A DNA stretch of 64,000 bases from Rhizobium sp. PP-CC-3A-592 (lineage in GTDB: Bacteria > Pseudomonadota > Alphaproteobacteria > Rhizobiales > Rhizobiaceae). The stretch's first letter is position 1. Every line of letters begins with the position of its first letter. The notes under the pieces were generated by a model. The model did no database searches, had not been told where the DNA came from, and worked only from the letters and a program-made list of their open reading frames with translations. The stretch spans positions 414,916-478,915 of the forward strand of contig NZ_QJSR01000001.1 of assembly GCF_003217095.1 (NCBI RefSeq), written 5' to 3'. Below are positions 16,848 to 25,296 of this stretch, one piece after another. A program made the translations under genes and the position numbers.

Positions 16848-17309
16848 CTATAGAGAAGGCAATGGCTTTCCAAGGTCTTGCGGATCGGCCGGTGCCACGC
16901 GCACAGCGCGAAAGCCGTCAGTTGCGATTCCGTCGCAGAGGCCCGACCATTCGCAGCCGGCACAGGCCGCCCGGATGCTGCCGGCGGCAAAGTGGGTCCG
17001 CAGGAGGGCGATCTCGGCTGCATCGATGACGAGCCGCACGCCGGCGTGGATGTCGCAGCCGAGCAGTGCCGCCACGTCCGCTGCGGCTCGACGGTCGCGG
17101 GCGATCACGCTGTCGTTGAAGCAATGCGGGTTCGGGGTCTCCAGCAGCGGGCGACAGATGTCGTCGGGTCCATCCACCACGTCGAGCGCCTCGCCGGCAC
17201 CGATCCGCGCCGCGATGGCATCGTAGTTGCGAACGAAGGCGGGGCTGTAGCCCTTGCCGATATAGGTCAGCATGCAGAGGAGATGATGCGGGCGCAGGCG
17301 AATGGTCAT
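16848..17309 (-). CDS. DUF1284 domain protein
   Basis: 153 residues, beginning MTIRLRPHHLLCMLTYIGKG, the recognisable DUF1284 start. It is rich in cysteine: CACAGCEWSGLC near the C-terminus plus single Cys residues in the N-terminal half, together with conserved His in RPHHLLC. This suggests metal or Fe-S binding, but I know of no established function. Start chosen at the ATG 17307-17309 by family resemblance; a second ATG lies five codons upstream. It is 93 bp before dctB on the same strand, so co-transcription is possible but unproven. Confidence 0.75.
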   Translation of the reverse strand: MTIRLRPHHLLCMLTYIGKGYSPAFVRNYDAIAARIGAGEALDVVDGPDDICRPLLETPNPHCFNDSVIARDRRAAADVAALLGCDIHAGVRLVIDAAEIALLRTHFAAGSIRAACAGCEWSGLCDGIATDGFRAVRVAPADPQDLGKPLPSL

Positions 17310-17376
17310 CGGGCAGTTTTCCATAAGCAAGGTCTGGCATCGCAGCGTCTGGAGACGAGCCGTTGAACGCGCATAC

Positions 17377-17415
17377 GAAAAAACCGCCTGCAGCGGAAGC
17401 TGCAAGCGGTTTCTT
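17377..17415 (-). terminator. Intrinsic terminator of the Omp25/RopB-like gene
   Basis: On the minus strand, stem AAACCGCTTGCAGC/GCTGCAGGCGGTTT with a TTCC loop, ending in TTTTTTCG. A strong rho-independent signal 36 bp past the porin stop codon. Confidence 0.88.
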
Positions 17416-17450
17416 CATTCCGAATTCGACCTCTCGGTCTTATCCGTCGA

Positions 17451-18089
17451 TCAGAACTTCACGCCCATACCAACCTTGACGCTGTGTTCGTCATAGCCGG
17501 AGGAGAAGTTGCGGCCGGGAACGCTGAAGCTTTCCTTGCCGTAGTCGGTGTAGCGGTATTCGACGCGGGCCGTGACGTTGTCGGTGACGAAGGCTTCGGC
17601 ACCGGCACCGGCCGTCCAGCCGATCGCCGTGTTCTTGTCAGAACCGCCGAGCTGGCGGGCCTTCAGGCTCGAAGCAGCCACACCGGCCGTGCCGTAGAGC
17701 AGAACCGGGTTGACGTCGTAGCCGACGCGACCGCGGAGCGAGCCGTTGACGCCCTGTTCCATGCTGCGGCCGGGACGGCTTGCATCGTTGTCGCCGTAGT
17801 TGATGTCGGCTTCAGCACCGTAAACGATCTGGCCTTCCTGCATGTTGTAGCCGCCGTACAGACCGCCGCCGAAGCCGGCTGCGCTGTTGTCGCCAGTGCC
17901 CTTGAACTTGCCATGGCCCCAGTTGGCGGTACCACCGACGTAGGCGCCGGCCCAGTTCTTGACGGCCGGAGCCGTGTAGTCGGCAGCCGGTGCTGCGGGA
18001 ACTTCGTCGATGGCGTCCGCTGCGTTGACAGCCGAGAAAGCGACGAGAGAAATGGCCGAAGCCATGAGAGTGGTGACGAGAGTACGCAT
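17451..18089 (-). CDS. Omp25/RopB-family outer membrane beta-barrel protein
   Basis: 212 residues. A signal peptide (1-23) is cut near AVNA, then an Ala/Pro-rich linker, then an eight-stranded barrel pattern with WAGAYVGGTANWG, GFGGGLYGGYN, YGAEADINYGD, VRGRVGYD-like strands and the closing HSVKVGMGVKF ending in Phe, as outer-membrane proteins do. It resembles Brucella Omp25 and rhizobial RopB, abundant surface proteins affecting envelope stability. Start ATG 18087-18089 has an ideal AAGGAG. Monocistronic: a strong terminator follows and 367 bp of gene-free DNA precede it. Confidence 0.85.
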   Translation of the reverse strand: MRTLVTTLMASAISLVAFSAVNAADAIDEVPAAPAADYTAPAVKNWAGAYVGGTANWGHGKFKGTGDNSAAGFGGGLYGGYNMQEGQIVYGAEADINYGDNDASRPGRSMEQGVNGSLRGRVGYDVNPVLLYGTAGVAASSLKARQLGGSDKNTAIGWTAGAGAEAFVTDNVTARVEYRYTDYGKESFSVPGRNFSSGYDEHSVKVGMGVKF

Positions 18090-18456
18090 ACTAGATCTCC
18101 TTATCAGACCGGCGCTGGACCGATTTCCTTATCATCCGATGCGGCGCCGGTAATTTCGTTCAACCCCGCTCGGTTGAGATGAAATTGATGTCCAAATGCG
18201 GATTTCCAAGAGCCGAATTGTGAAATGATTGAGGCAGAGACGTGGCTGAAAAACGATGTTGTTTCAATGCAACAGGCATTTGGTTAACCATGCTCGCACT
18301 ATACTGTCATCTCACCTTTGTTCCTTGCTTTTTCTTCAATTCAGCGCTTTTTCGTTCACTTTGCATTAACGGATGATCCGGCGATTTTGCCGTGCGTACG
18401 GTGTTCTTTTATGATCTGGCTCCGGCTGCGATCAGAATCGTGAAGGACGAACGCGC
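18090..18456. other. 367-bp gene-free region between porin and SDR genes
   Basis: Divergent regulatory region, visibly more A/T-rich than its surroundings. It must hold the porin promoter (leftward, implying a leader of some length) and the SDR-uvrC promoter (rightward). I could not assign a confident -35/-10 pair or EcfG box on either strand. No credible small coding frame is seen. Confidence 0.5.
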
Positions 18457-19221
18457 GTGAGACATCTTCTGAAAACGGCATTGGTGACGGGCGGGGCAAA
18501 GCGGATCGGCCGCGCGATCGTCGAGGATCTGGCACGTCACGGCTTTGCCGTCGCCATCCATGCCAATGGCTCGCTCGACGAGGCACATGCGCTCTGTGAC
18601 AGCCTTCAGGCGGAAGGCGCTACGGCTGCGGTCGTGCAGGCGGATCTCTCCCATGCCGCGGATCTCGGCCGGCTGGTGCGCGACGCGGCGGACGCCATCG
18701 GCCCGCTCGGCCTGCTCGTCAACAATGCCTCCGTCTTTGCCAAGGACAGCCTCGATGCATTCGACGAAACCGTGTGGGACCGGCACTTCGCCCTGCACGT
18801 AAAAGCGCCCTCGATTCTCGCCGGCCATTTCGCTGCGCAGATGCCGGCGGATGCGACAGGGTTGATCGTCAACATGATCGACCAGCGCGTCTGGTCTCCA
18901 AACCCGCGATTTTATTCCTATATGTTATCGAAGTCGGCGCTGCTGACGGCGACGGTGACGATGGCGCAGTCCCTGGCGCCGGCGATCCGGGTGAACGGCA
19001 TCGGACCGGGCCCGACGTTGCCGAACGATCGGCAGAACCAGGCTGACTTCAAGGCTCAGGTGGATTCGCTGATCCTGAAGGTCGGCCCGGGACTTGGGGA
19101 TTTCGGGCGCACCATTCGCTATATGTTCGACACGCCGTCGATGACGGGGCAAATGATTGCGCTGGACGGCGGCCAGCATCTGGCGTGGCAAACGCCGGAT
19201 CAAATGGAGATCGTGGAATGA
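18457..19221 (+). CDS. SDR oxidoreductase, FolM/pteridine-reductase-like
   Basis: 254 residues, GTG start with AAGGA upstream. Classical SDR features: cofactor loop TGGAKRIGR (residues 11-19), NNAS near 88-91, and the catalytic pair in YSYMLSK (YxxxK). The Arg in the glycine loop, NNAS and the C-terminal LDGGQHLAW resemble pteridine reductases (PTR1) and FolM dihydromonapterin reductase more than fatty-acid SDRs, so an NADPH-dependent pterin or related substrate is plausible, not proven. Its stop overlaps the uvrC ATG (ATGA). Confidence 0.75.
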   Translation: MRHLLKTALVTGGAKRIGRAIVEDLARHGFAVAIHANGSLDEAHALCDSLQAEGATAAVVQADLSHAADLGRLVRDAADAIGPLGLLVNNASVFAKDSLDAFDETVWDRHFALHVKAPSILAGHFAAQMPADATGLIVNMIDQRVWSPNPRFYSYMLSKSALLTATVTMAQSLAPAIRVNGIGPGPTLPNDRQNQADFKAQVDSLILKVGPGLGDFGRTIRYMFDTPSMTGQMIALDGGQHLAWQTPDQMEIVE

Positions 19222-21281
19222 ACGGACGGGCGCCGCAGGATGGCGGCATCTTGTACGACGAGACAGTAAGCGACGACGACGAGGATGCGATCGAGACGGT
19301 CGAGGCCCCGTTGCCGGTGGCCGATATCGACTGGGCGGAAACCTCTGCCGTGCCCGACGGCCTGCGCGGTGCGGAGCTGATCCAGGCCTTTGTCAAGCTT
19401 TTGCCCAACAGCCCCGGCGTCTACCGCATGTTCAACGAGGCGGGTGACGTTCTTTATGTCGGCAAGGCACGCAGCCTGAAGAAGCGCGTCAGCAATTATG
19501 CGCAGGGGCGCGGCCATTCCAACCGCATCTCCCAGATGATCCGCCAGACGGCGAACATGGAGTTCGTGACGACGCGCACCGAGATCGAGGCGCTGCTGCT
19601 CGAAGCGAACCTGATCAAGCGGCTGCGGCCGCGCTACAACGTGCTTCTGCGCGACGACAAGTCGTTCCCCTATATTCTCGTCACCGGCGACTCGAGAGCG
19701 CCCGCGCTCTACAAGCATCGCGGCGCGCGCAGTCGGAAAGGCCAGTTTTTCGGCCCTTTCGCCTCGGCCGGTGCGGTGGGACGCACCATCAATTCTCTGC
19801 AGCGCGCCTTTCTCCTGCGCACCTGCACGGACAGCGTCTTCGAAAGCCGGACGCGGCCGTGCCTGCTGCACCAGATCAAGCGCTGTTCCGGCCCCTGCAC
19901 GCGGGAGATCAGCGACGACGACTATGCGGAGCTGGTCACGGAGGCCAAGGATTTCCTGTCGGGCAAGAGCCAGGCCGTCAAGGCGACGATCGCGTCTGCC
20001 ATGAGCGAGGCGTCCGACAATCTCGACTTCGAACGCGCAGCCCTCTACCGCGACCGGCTGGCGGCGCTGTCGCATGTGCAGAGCCATCAGGGCATCAACC
20101 CGTCGGGCGTCGAGGAAGCGGACGTTTTCGCCATCCACCACGAGGGCGGCGTCTCCTGCATTCAGGTGTTCTTCTTCCGCACCGGGCAGAACTGGGGCAA
20201 CCGCGCCTACTTCCCCAAGGCCGACCCTTCGCTCGCGCCGGCCGAGGTGCTGGCGGCGTTCCTCGCACAGTTCTACGACGACAAGCCCTGCCCGAAGCAG
20301 ATCCTGCTGTGCGAGACCGTGTTGGAGCAGGATCTTCTCGGCCAGGCGCTGTCGGAGAAATCCGGGTTCAAGGTAACGATTCTCGCGCCGCAGCGCGGCG
20401 AGAAGAAGGACCTCGTCGATCACGCCATGACCAATGCGCGCGAGGCCCATGGCCGGAAGCTGGCGGAAACCGCCTCACAGGGCCGCCTGCTGGAGGGCTT
20501 CATGCAGACCTTCAAGCTGGACCGCGTGCCGCGGCGCATCGAGATCTACGACAACTCCCACATCATGGGCACGAATGCCGTCGGCGGCATGGTGGTGGCG
20601 GGGCCGGAAGGTTTCGTGAAGGGGCAGTATCGAAAGTTCAACATCAAATCGACCGACATCACGCCGGGCGACGACTTCGGCATGATGCGCGAGGTGATGA
20701 CGCGGCGTTTCTCGCGCCTCCTGAAGGAGGAAGGCAAACCGGACCGGAGCGTCGAGCCCGGCGAGGACGCCGGCTTCCCCGCTTGGCCGGACGTGATCCT
20801 GATCGACGGCGGACAGGGGCAGATGACCGCTGTTCGGACCATCCTGAAGGAGCTCGACATCGAGGACTGCGTGATCGCGATTGGCGTCGCCAAGGGCGTG
20901 GACCGGGAAGCCGGCCGCGAGCGGTTCTTCCCGCCGGTCGCCACGGCTGGCGGTCTGACGGTCGGGCGGGACGGCTTTACCCTGGCCCCGCGCGATCCGG
21001 TGCTCTACTTCATCCAGCGGATGCGGGACGAAGCGCACCGGTTCGCGATCGGCAGCCACCGGGCGCGGCGCAAGCGCGAGATGGTGAAAAACCCGCTCGA
21101 CGAGATCGCGGGCATCGGCCCAACGCGCAAGCGCGCTTTGCTCCACCATTTCGGCACCGCGAAAGCCGTGTCGCGTGCGGGCATAAACGACCTCCTCGCC
21201 GTCGATGGCATATCGGAGGCCGTGGCAAAGCTGGTCTACGACCACTTCCACGAGGACGGCACGGCGGTGTCGCGGAACTGA
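19218..21281 (+). CDS. uvrC: Excinuclease ABC subunit C
   Basis: UvrC makes the two incisions around DNA lesions in nucleotide excision repair. 687 residues: an acidic N-terminal extension of about 55 residues, the GIY-YIG nuclease domain (GVYRMFN to DVLYVGKA, about 67-85), a UVR domain near 260 ([16 protein letters not shown]), the RNase-H-like endonuclease domain ([31 protein letters not shown]), and C-terminal helix-hairpin-helix pairs ([22 protein letters not shown]). The ATG at 19218 overlaps the SDR stop and has GGAG upstream; an upstream GTG-type start is less likely. Confidence 0.96.
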   Translation: MNGRAPQDGGILYDETVSDDDEDAIETVEAPLPVADIDWAETSAVPDGLRGAELIQAFVKLLPNSPGVYRMFNEAGDVLYVGKARSLKKRVSNYAQGRGHSNRISQMIRQTANMEFVTTRTEIEALLLEANLIKRLRPRYNVLLRDDKSFPYILVTGDSRAPALYKHRGARSRKGQFFGPFASAGAVGRTINSLQRAFLLRTCTDSVFESRTRPCLLHQIKRCSGPCTREISDDDYAELVTEAKDFLSGKSQAVKATIASAMSEASDNLDFERAALYRDRLAALSHVQSHQGINPSGVEEADVFAIHHEGGVSCIQVFFFRTGQNWGNRAYFPKADPSLAPAEVLAAFLAQFYDDKPCPKQILLCETVLEQDLLGQALSEKSGFKVTILAPQRGEKKDLVDHAMTNAREAHGRKLAETASQGRLLEGFMQTFKLDRVPRRIEIYDNSHIMGTNAVGGMVVAGPEGFVKGQYRKFNIKSTDITPGDDFGMMREVMTRRFSRLLKEEGKPDRSVEPGEDAGFPAWPDVILIDGGQGQMTAVRTILKELDIEDCVIAIGVAKGVDREAGRERFFPPVATAGGLTVGRDGFTLAPRDPVLYFIQRMRDEAHRFAIGSHRARRKREMVKNPLDEIAGIGPTRKRALLHHFGTAKAVSRAGINDLLAVDGISEAVAKLVYDHFHEDGTAVSRN

Positions 21282-21285
21282 ACGA

Positions 21286-21837
21286 TCAGCCCGCGCCATC
21301 TTCGCTGGCGGCGTGGCTGCTATCTTCGCTGGCGGCGTGCCCCCCATCTTCGCTGGCGGCGTGAAAGCGGGCCTCGAACTCGCGGCGCAGGGTACGGCGG
21401 ATGTCGGCGGCCTTCTGGCGGCGGCGGGCCATGTCCGTCTTCGGCACCACGGCGGGAATGACGGTCGGGCGGCCCTCGTCATCCACCGCGACCATGGTGA
21501 AATAACAGGAATTGGTATGGCGGCGAACGCCGGAGCGGATGTCCTCGGCCTCGACGCGAATGCCGACCTCCATCGAGGTGCGGCCGGTCTGGTTGACGGA
21601 GGCGCGGAACGTCACGAGTTCGCCGACGAGAATCGGCTGGCGAAAAACGACCTGATCGACCGACAAGGTCACGGCATAGCGCTTGGAATAGCGCGAGGCA
21701 CAGGAAAAGGCGACGCGGTCGAGAAGGTTGAGCAGCGCGCCGCCGTGGACCTTGCCGGAAAAATTGGCCATGTCGGGCGTCATCAGCACGACCATCTCCA
21801 ACTCTCCCGCTTCATGCGTCGCGTTCGTCTCATCCAT
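21286..21837 (-). CDS. Acyl-CoA thioesterase, YciA-like hotdog fold
   Basis: 183 residues. The hotdog core carries VHGGALLNLLDRVAF (catalytic Asp on the long helix), VTLSVDQVVFRQPILVGELV and TNSCYFTMVAVD, as in acyl-CoA hydrolases of the YciA/BFIT type that release CoA from acyl-CoAs. The start ATG at 21835-21837 has GAGAGGA. The C-terminal tail is odd: HAASEDxx repeated three times, encoded by a 24-bp tandem repeat. Convergent with uvrC, four bases between stops. Confidence 0.85.
   Translation of the reverse strand: MDETNATHEAGELEMVVLMTPDMANFSGKVHGGALLNLLDRVAFSCASRYSKRYAVTLSVDQVVFRQPILVGELVTFRASVNQTGRTSMEVGIRVEAEDIRSGVRRHTNSCYFTMVAVDDEGRPTVIPAVVPKTDMARRRQKAADIRRTLRREFEARFHAASEDGGHAASEDSSHAASEDGAG
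21298..21363. repeat. Three 24-bp tandem repeats in the thioesterase 3' end
   Basis: ATCTTCGCTGGCGGCGTG is perfect at 21298-21315, 21322-21339 and 21346-21363, period 24. The six-base spacers differ. It encodes the repeated HAASED segments. Copy-number change would keep the reading frame. Confidence 0.9.
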
Positions 21838-22115
21838 CCTGTTTCCTCTCACGGCTTGCCTGGATATCCGGGACACTACAGCGCCCGCCGGCTTTCGCAA
21901 CGCGTCGTGGGCGTATAAGGTCGGCGTCATGCGCGCATCACCTTTTCTGGGGAAGGTCGCAGATCAGGGCGGGCGTGTCGCGGTGGTTCACGGCCTGTTC
22001 AGATGAATTCCGCCACAATTGCCGCTCATTCATCAAAAACCGGTTGACCTCCGGGTCACGACGTCTTTCATCCCGCCTGTACGAAATGCGTACCCAGTCC
22101 AGAGACCGAGTTGAC

Positions 22116-22706
22116 ATGCGAACCGTGCCCGTCGCCTACAATATTCCCAATCTCCTTACCTACGCGCGCATTCTCGCGGTTCCGCTGATCGTTCTGTGCT
22201 TCTTCATCGAGGGCAAGCTGCAAAGCTCCGACTTTGCCCGCTGGACAGCGCTCGGCCTGTTCGCGGTGGCCTCGATCACCGACTTCTTCGACGGCTACCT
22301 CGCGCGGATCTGGAAGCAGACCTCCAATATCGGCCGCATGCTCGACCCGATCGCCGACAAGCTGCTGGTCGCCTCCGTGCTGCTGCTGGTGGCCGCCGAT
22401 GGCACCATTGCCGGCTGGTCGATCTGGGCTGCGATCATCATCCTCTGCCGCGAAATCCTCGTCTCGGGCCTGCGCGAATATCTGGCGGCGCTGAAAGTCA
22501 GCGTGCCGGTGACGCGGATCGCCAAGTGGAAGACGACGATCCAGATGGTGGCCATCGCCCTCCTGCTGGCGGGTCCTGCCGGCGACAAGGTTCTGCCCTA
22601 CACGACCGAGACCGGCATCGCCATGCTCTGGCTCGCCGCCGCCATCACGCTTTACACCGGCTACGACTACTTCCGCGCCGGCCTGAAGCATCTGGTGGCC
22701 GAATGA
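22116..22706 (+). CDS. pgsA: CDP-diacylglycerol-glycerol-3-phosphate 3-phosphatidyltransferase
   Basis: PgsA makes phosphatidylglycerophosphate, the committed step to PG and cardiolipin. 196 residues with about five membrane segments. The CDP-alcohol phosphotransferase signature is complete: DFFDGYLAR, then GRMLDPIADK (D-x2-DG-x2-AR-x8-G-x3-D-x3-D) near residues 57-83. I chose ATG 22116 (MRTVPVAYNIPNLLTYARI), matching the family start; an ATG at 22086 would add ten residues. No strong SD for either. The stop overlaps the moaD start (ATGA). Confidence 0.93.
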   Translation: MRTVPVAYNIPNLLTYARILAVPLIVLCFFIEGKLQSSDFARWTALGLFAVASITDFFDGYLARIWKQTSNIGRMLDPIADKLLVASVLLLVAADGTIAGWSIWAAIIILCREILVSGLREYLAALKVSVPVTRIAKWKTTIQMVAIALLLAGPAGDKVLPYTTETGIAMLWLAAAITLYTGYDYFRAGLKHLVAE

Positions 22707-22963
22707 GAGACGTCCGGCTCGTCTATTTCGCCTGGGTCCGCGAGCGCATCGGCCTCAATGACGAGATCGTCTCCCTGCCCGATACGGTCGTCACCGCCGG
22801 CGATCTCATCGCGTTCCTGAAAACCCGCGGCGAGGACTACGAAGCGGCGCTGCAGCACGAGAACGTCATTCGGGTGGCCATCGACCAGGAGCATGTTGAG
22901 CATGACGAACCGCTCGGCTCGGCCCGCGAGATCGCCCTCTTCCCGCCGATGACGGGCGGCTGA
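22703..22963 (+). CDS. moaD: Molybdopterin synthase sulfur carrier subunit MoaD
   Basis: 86-residue ubiquitin-like protein ending in the double glycine of FPPMTGG, which is activated as a thiocarboxylate to give sulfur for molybdopterin. MRDVRLVYFAWVRERIG matches the family. The start overlaps the pgsA stop and moaE follows four bases after its own stop, so pgsA-moaD-moaE are one transcriptional unit. Confidence 0.93.
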   Translation: MRDVRLVYFAWVRERIGLNDEIVSLPDTVVTAGDLIAFLKTRGEDYEAALQHENVIRVAIDQEHVEHDEPLGSAREIALFPPMTGG

Positions 22964-22967
22964 GGAG

Positions 22968-23462
22968 ATGACGTTGGCTCCTGTGCCCCTGTCCGCGCCT
23001 GCGTCCGTCACCGTTCGGGTGCAGGCCGAGGATTTCGACACGGCAGCCGAAATCGAGGCATTGTCGACCGGGCGCACCGACATCGGCGCGGTCGTCACCT
23101 TCTCCGGCCTCTGCCGGGAGGAAAAAGGCCAGCTGGCGGCACTGGAGCTGGAGCATTATCCCGGCATGGCGGAAGCCGAGATCCGGCGGATCTGCGAAGA
23201 GGCCATCACGCGCTTCGACCTTCAGGGCGCAACCGCCATCCACCGCTTCGGCCGCATCGACCCCGGCGCCCACATCGTCCTCGTGATCGCGGCATCCACC
23301 CATCGCCAGGCGGCCTTCGACGGCGCATCCTTCATCATGGACTACCTGAAAACCGCAGCACCCTTCTGGAAGAAGGAGCATCTGAAGGACGGCACCGCCC
23401 GAGGCTGGGTCTCTGCGAAAGACGCCGACGATACGGCGCGGGAGCGGTGGGCGCGAGGCTGA
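22968..23462 (+). CDS. moaE: Molybdopterin synthase catalytic subunit MoaE
   Basis: 164 residues. MoaE dimerises and, with two MoaD, converts precursor Z (cPMP) to molybdopterin. Family segments are present: GAVVTFSGLCR, LELEHYPGMAE, HRFGRIDPG, ASTHRQAAFDG and the catalytic-lysine motif APFWKKE near residue 135. The start ATG 22968 has GAGGAG directly upstream. Likely user of the cofactor in this window: the oxidoreductase at 5348-7525. Confidence 0.94.
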   Translation: MTLAPVPLSAPASVTVRVQAEDFDTAAEIEALSTGRTDIGAVVTFSGLCREEKGQLAALELEHYPGMAEAEIRRICEEAITRFDLQGATAIHRFGRIDPGAHIVLVIAASTHRQAAFDGASFIMDYLKTAAPFWKKEHLKDGTARGWVSAKDADDTARERWARG

Positions 23463-23555
23463 TACCGCCGTCACGACGGCCGTAAATCGGGCCGCTGCAT
23501 TTTCCATGCGATACGTGACCGGACACCACCCATCACTCTTTCCGCGTGTATTTCA

Positions 23556-23591
23556 GGTTGGTAGGCAACCAAAAATGCCTATGCTTATATC
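23556..23591 (+). promoter_or_regulatory. Possible promoter/operator of the exported pair
   Basis: GGTTG (23556-23560) and CAACC (23566-23570) form a short inverted repeat; a second overlapping pair is TTGGT/ACCAA. A TATATC at 23586-23591 lies six bases before the ATG at 23597, so transcripts may be leaderless; no Shine-Dalgarno is visible. No good -35 box. Speculative. Confidence 0.3.
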
Positions 23592-23596
23592 AGCGC

Positions 23597-23914
23597 ATGC
23601 CCAAGATCGAAGCTCTCCTCGCCGTTCTTCTCTTCCTGCCATGCGCTGAGCTTTACGCCCAGGACGCGCCTCCAGATATGGGCGCGATCATTCTGGAGAG
23701 GCGCTACAGCGCGCCGGTCTTCCAACCGCCTCCGAACCTCGGCTTCGGCGGCAACACCTTCGATCAGATCACTGTCCCGCGAACGGACGGCCCCACGAGA
23801 TCGCTGGATACAACGTTTCCCGTGCCACGCTTACCCGCATGCAACGCCGTCCCGGACTGGTGTTCTGCCGTGTCCGACCCGCTGAAATATGCCTCCTGCA
23901 TCTGCGGACAATGA
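23597..23914 (+). CDS. Small exported protein, unknown function
   Basis: I do not recognise this 105-residue protein. The start MPKIEALLAVLLFLPCAELYA is a clear signal peptide, probably cut after residue 22 (AELYAQ). The mature part is Pro-rich (PVFQPPPNLGFGG) and ends in a cluster of four cysteines: CNAVPDWCSAV then CICGQ, suggesting two disulfides in the periplasm. An upstream in-frame start would hide the signal peptide and is rejected. Its stop overlaps the next gene (ATGA), so the two are probably made together. Confidence 0.65.
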   Translation: MPKIEALLAVLLFLPCAELYAQDAPPDMGAIILERRYSAPVFQPPPNLGFGGNTFDQITVPRTDGPTRSLDTTFPVPRLPACNAVPDWCSAVSDPLKYASCICGQ

Positions 23915-24651
23915 TCATGCGCTGTCTCAACCTGCTCCTCGTCGTGATCGCCGGTCTTCTGCTGAATACCCTGCCCGGTCGCGCCCAGTCGCCACAACCG
24001 CAAGGGGACCTTGCAGCGCTGCAGACGCTGTCGGATGAAAAAGATCGGGTGATTGCAGATCTCTCCCAGCAACTCCGCACGCTGCGCAGCCTCTCGGATA
24101 CCGACAGGTCCAAGATCAATGACGCAAGCACACGGGCGCTGGCGAGCTATTACGAAGGTCTGATCTCGGTCAACGACAACGGCAACAGGTTGCGGCTGCA
24201 CCAGCAGGCTGTTTTCGCCTGGCAGCTCCTCGCCGCCAATGTTCTGCTCGGTGTGGTCGTTCTCGTCTCGGTATCCGGCGTCTTGTTTGCCGGTTACGAA
24301 ATGATCGTCTCCCGCCGGCTGATCGCAGGGAATGCTGCCGCTGCTACCGGCACGGTCACGCAGGGTGTCGTTGCCGCAGGGGCTGCCGATCCCCCTGCAC
24401 CGGCTCCCGACCCAGGCGCAGCCTCGCCCTTGGGTGCGACGACGATCGTCCTGGAGCCGACCAAGATCCACATCACATCCGCCGTCATCGGCATCGTCAT
24501 TCTCACGCTCTCGCTCGGCTTCCTCTACCTGTTCCTCAGGGAAGTCTACGCGATCAACGTCATCGACATTACCGACCGGGGCATCCCCCACGTGATCTCG
24601 ACAAAGACCCCCGGAACGGCATCCGAGGCAACGCCGCCGCCCGCCCCCTGA
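23911..24651 (+). CDS. Exported membrane protein, unknown function
   Basis: 246 residues, not recognised. Features in order: signal peptide (1-26, ending PGRAQ); a predicted coiled coil of about 45-110 (LQTLSDEKDRVIADLSQQL); a membrane segment near 128-150 (LLAANVLLGVVVLVSVSG); an Ala/Pro-rich linker; an apparent beta-strand stretch (TTIVLEPTKIHI); a second membrane segment near 200-222 (VIGIVILTLSLGFLYLF); and a Pro-rich tail. ATG 23911 overlaps the preceding stop; ATG 23917 is an alternative. A terminator follows, so the pair is a closed two-gene operon. Confidence 0.65.
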   Translation: MIMRCLNLLLVVIAGLLLNTLPGRAQSPQPQGDLAALQTLSDEKDRVIADLSQQLRTLRSLSDTDRSKINDASTRALASYYEGLISVNDNGNRLRLHQQAVFAWQLLAANVLLGVVVLVSVSGVLFAGYEMIVSRRLIAGNAAAATGTVTQGVVAAGAADPPAPAPDPGAASPLGATTIVLEPTKIHITSAVIGIVILTLSLGFLYLFLREVYAINVIDITDRGIPHVISTKTPGTASEATPPPAP

Positions 24652-24690
24652 TCGATCGGCACCGTCGCGCGCCGACGATAACCACAACGC

Positions 24691-24724
24691 AAAAGGCCGA
24701 GGCATCGCTGCCTCGGCCTTTCGT
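24691..24724. terminator. Bidirectional terminator between exported pair and ndk
   Basis: Perfect 13-bp stem AAAGGCCGAGGCA/TGCCTCGGCCTTT with a TCGC loop and A/T runs on both sides. Serves the convergent exported pair (+) and ndk (-). Confidence 0.88.
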
Positions 24725-24747
24725 CATTCCAGATCTTTCGATCAGTA

Positions 24748-25170
24748 TCAGCCAACGATTTCGGTGGCCGAGAACCAGTACTTGATTTCCTCGGCAGCGG
24801 TTTCCGGGGCGTCGGAGCCGTGGACGGAATTTTCGCCGATCGACAGAGCATGCGTCTTGCGGATCGTGCCTTCGTCGGCGTTGGCCGGGTTGGTCGCACC
24901 CATGATTTCGCGGTTCTTCAGGATGGCGTTCTCGCCTTCCAGAACCTGAACGATCGTCGGGCCGGACGTCATGCCTTCGACCAGTTCGCCGAAGAAGGGG
25001 CGTTCCTTGTGAACGGCGTAGAAGCCTTCGGCCTCGCGCTGGCTCATCCAGACGCGCTTGGAGGCGACGACGCGCAGGCCGGCGTCTTCGATCATCTTGG
25101 TGATCGCGCCGGTGAGGTTGCGCTTCGTTGCGTCCGGCTTGATCATCGAAAAGGTGCGTTCAATCGCCAT
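24748..25170 (-). CDS. ndk: Nucleoside diphosphate kinase
   Basis: 140 residues, standard length. Ndk moves the gamma-phosphate between NTPs and NDPs via a phosphohistidine. The N-terminal [15 protein letters not shown] and the active site ENSVHGSDA with the catalytic His near 117 are present. ATG 25168-25170 fits the family start. Monocistronic, ended by a strong terminator. Confidence 0.97.
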   Translation of the reverse strand: MAIERTFSMIKPDATKRNLTGAITKMIEDAGLRVVASKRVWMSQREAEGFYAVHKERPFFGELVEGMTSGPTIVQVLEGENAILKNREIMGATNPANADEGTIRKTHALSIGENSVHGSDAPETAAEEIKYWFSATEIVG

Positions 25171-25296
25171 GGTGTCAAATCCCTAGGAGTTGCGTTCGTT
25201 TGGACGGTTCCTTAGCGAGCCGCCGCGTGCAAGACAAGGGGAATGGCGCTGCGCGGCCGTATTTCGGCAACGGCCCCGCGAAGATCTCGCCGCTCG

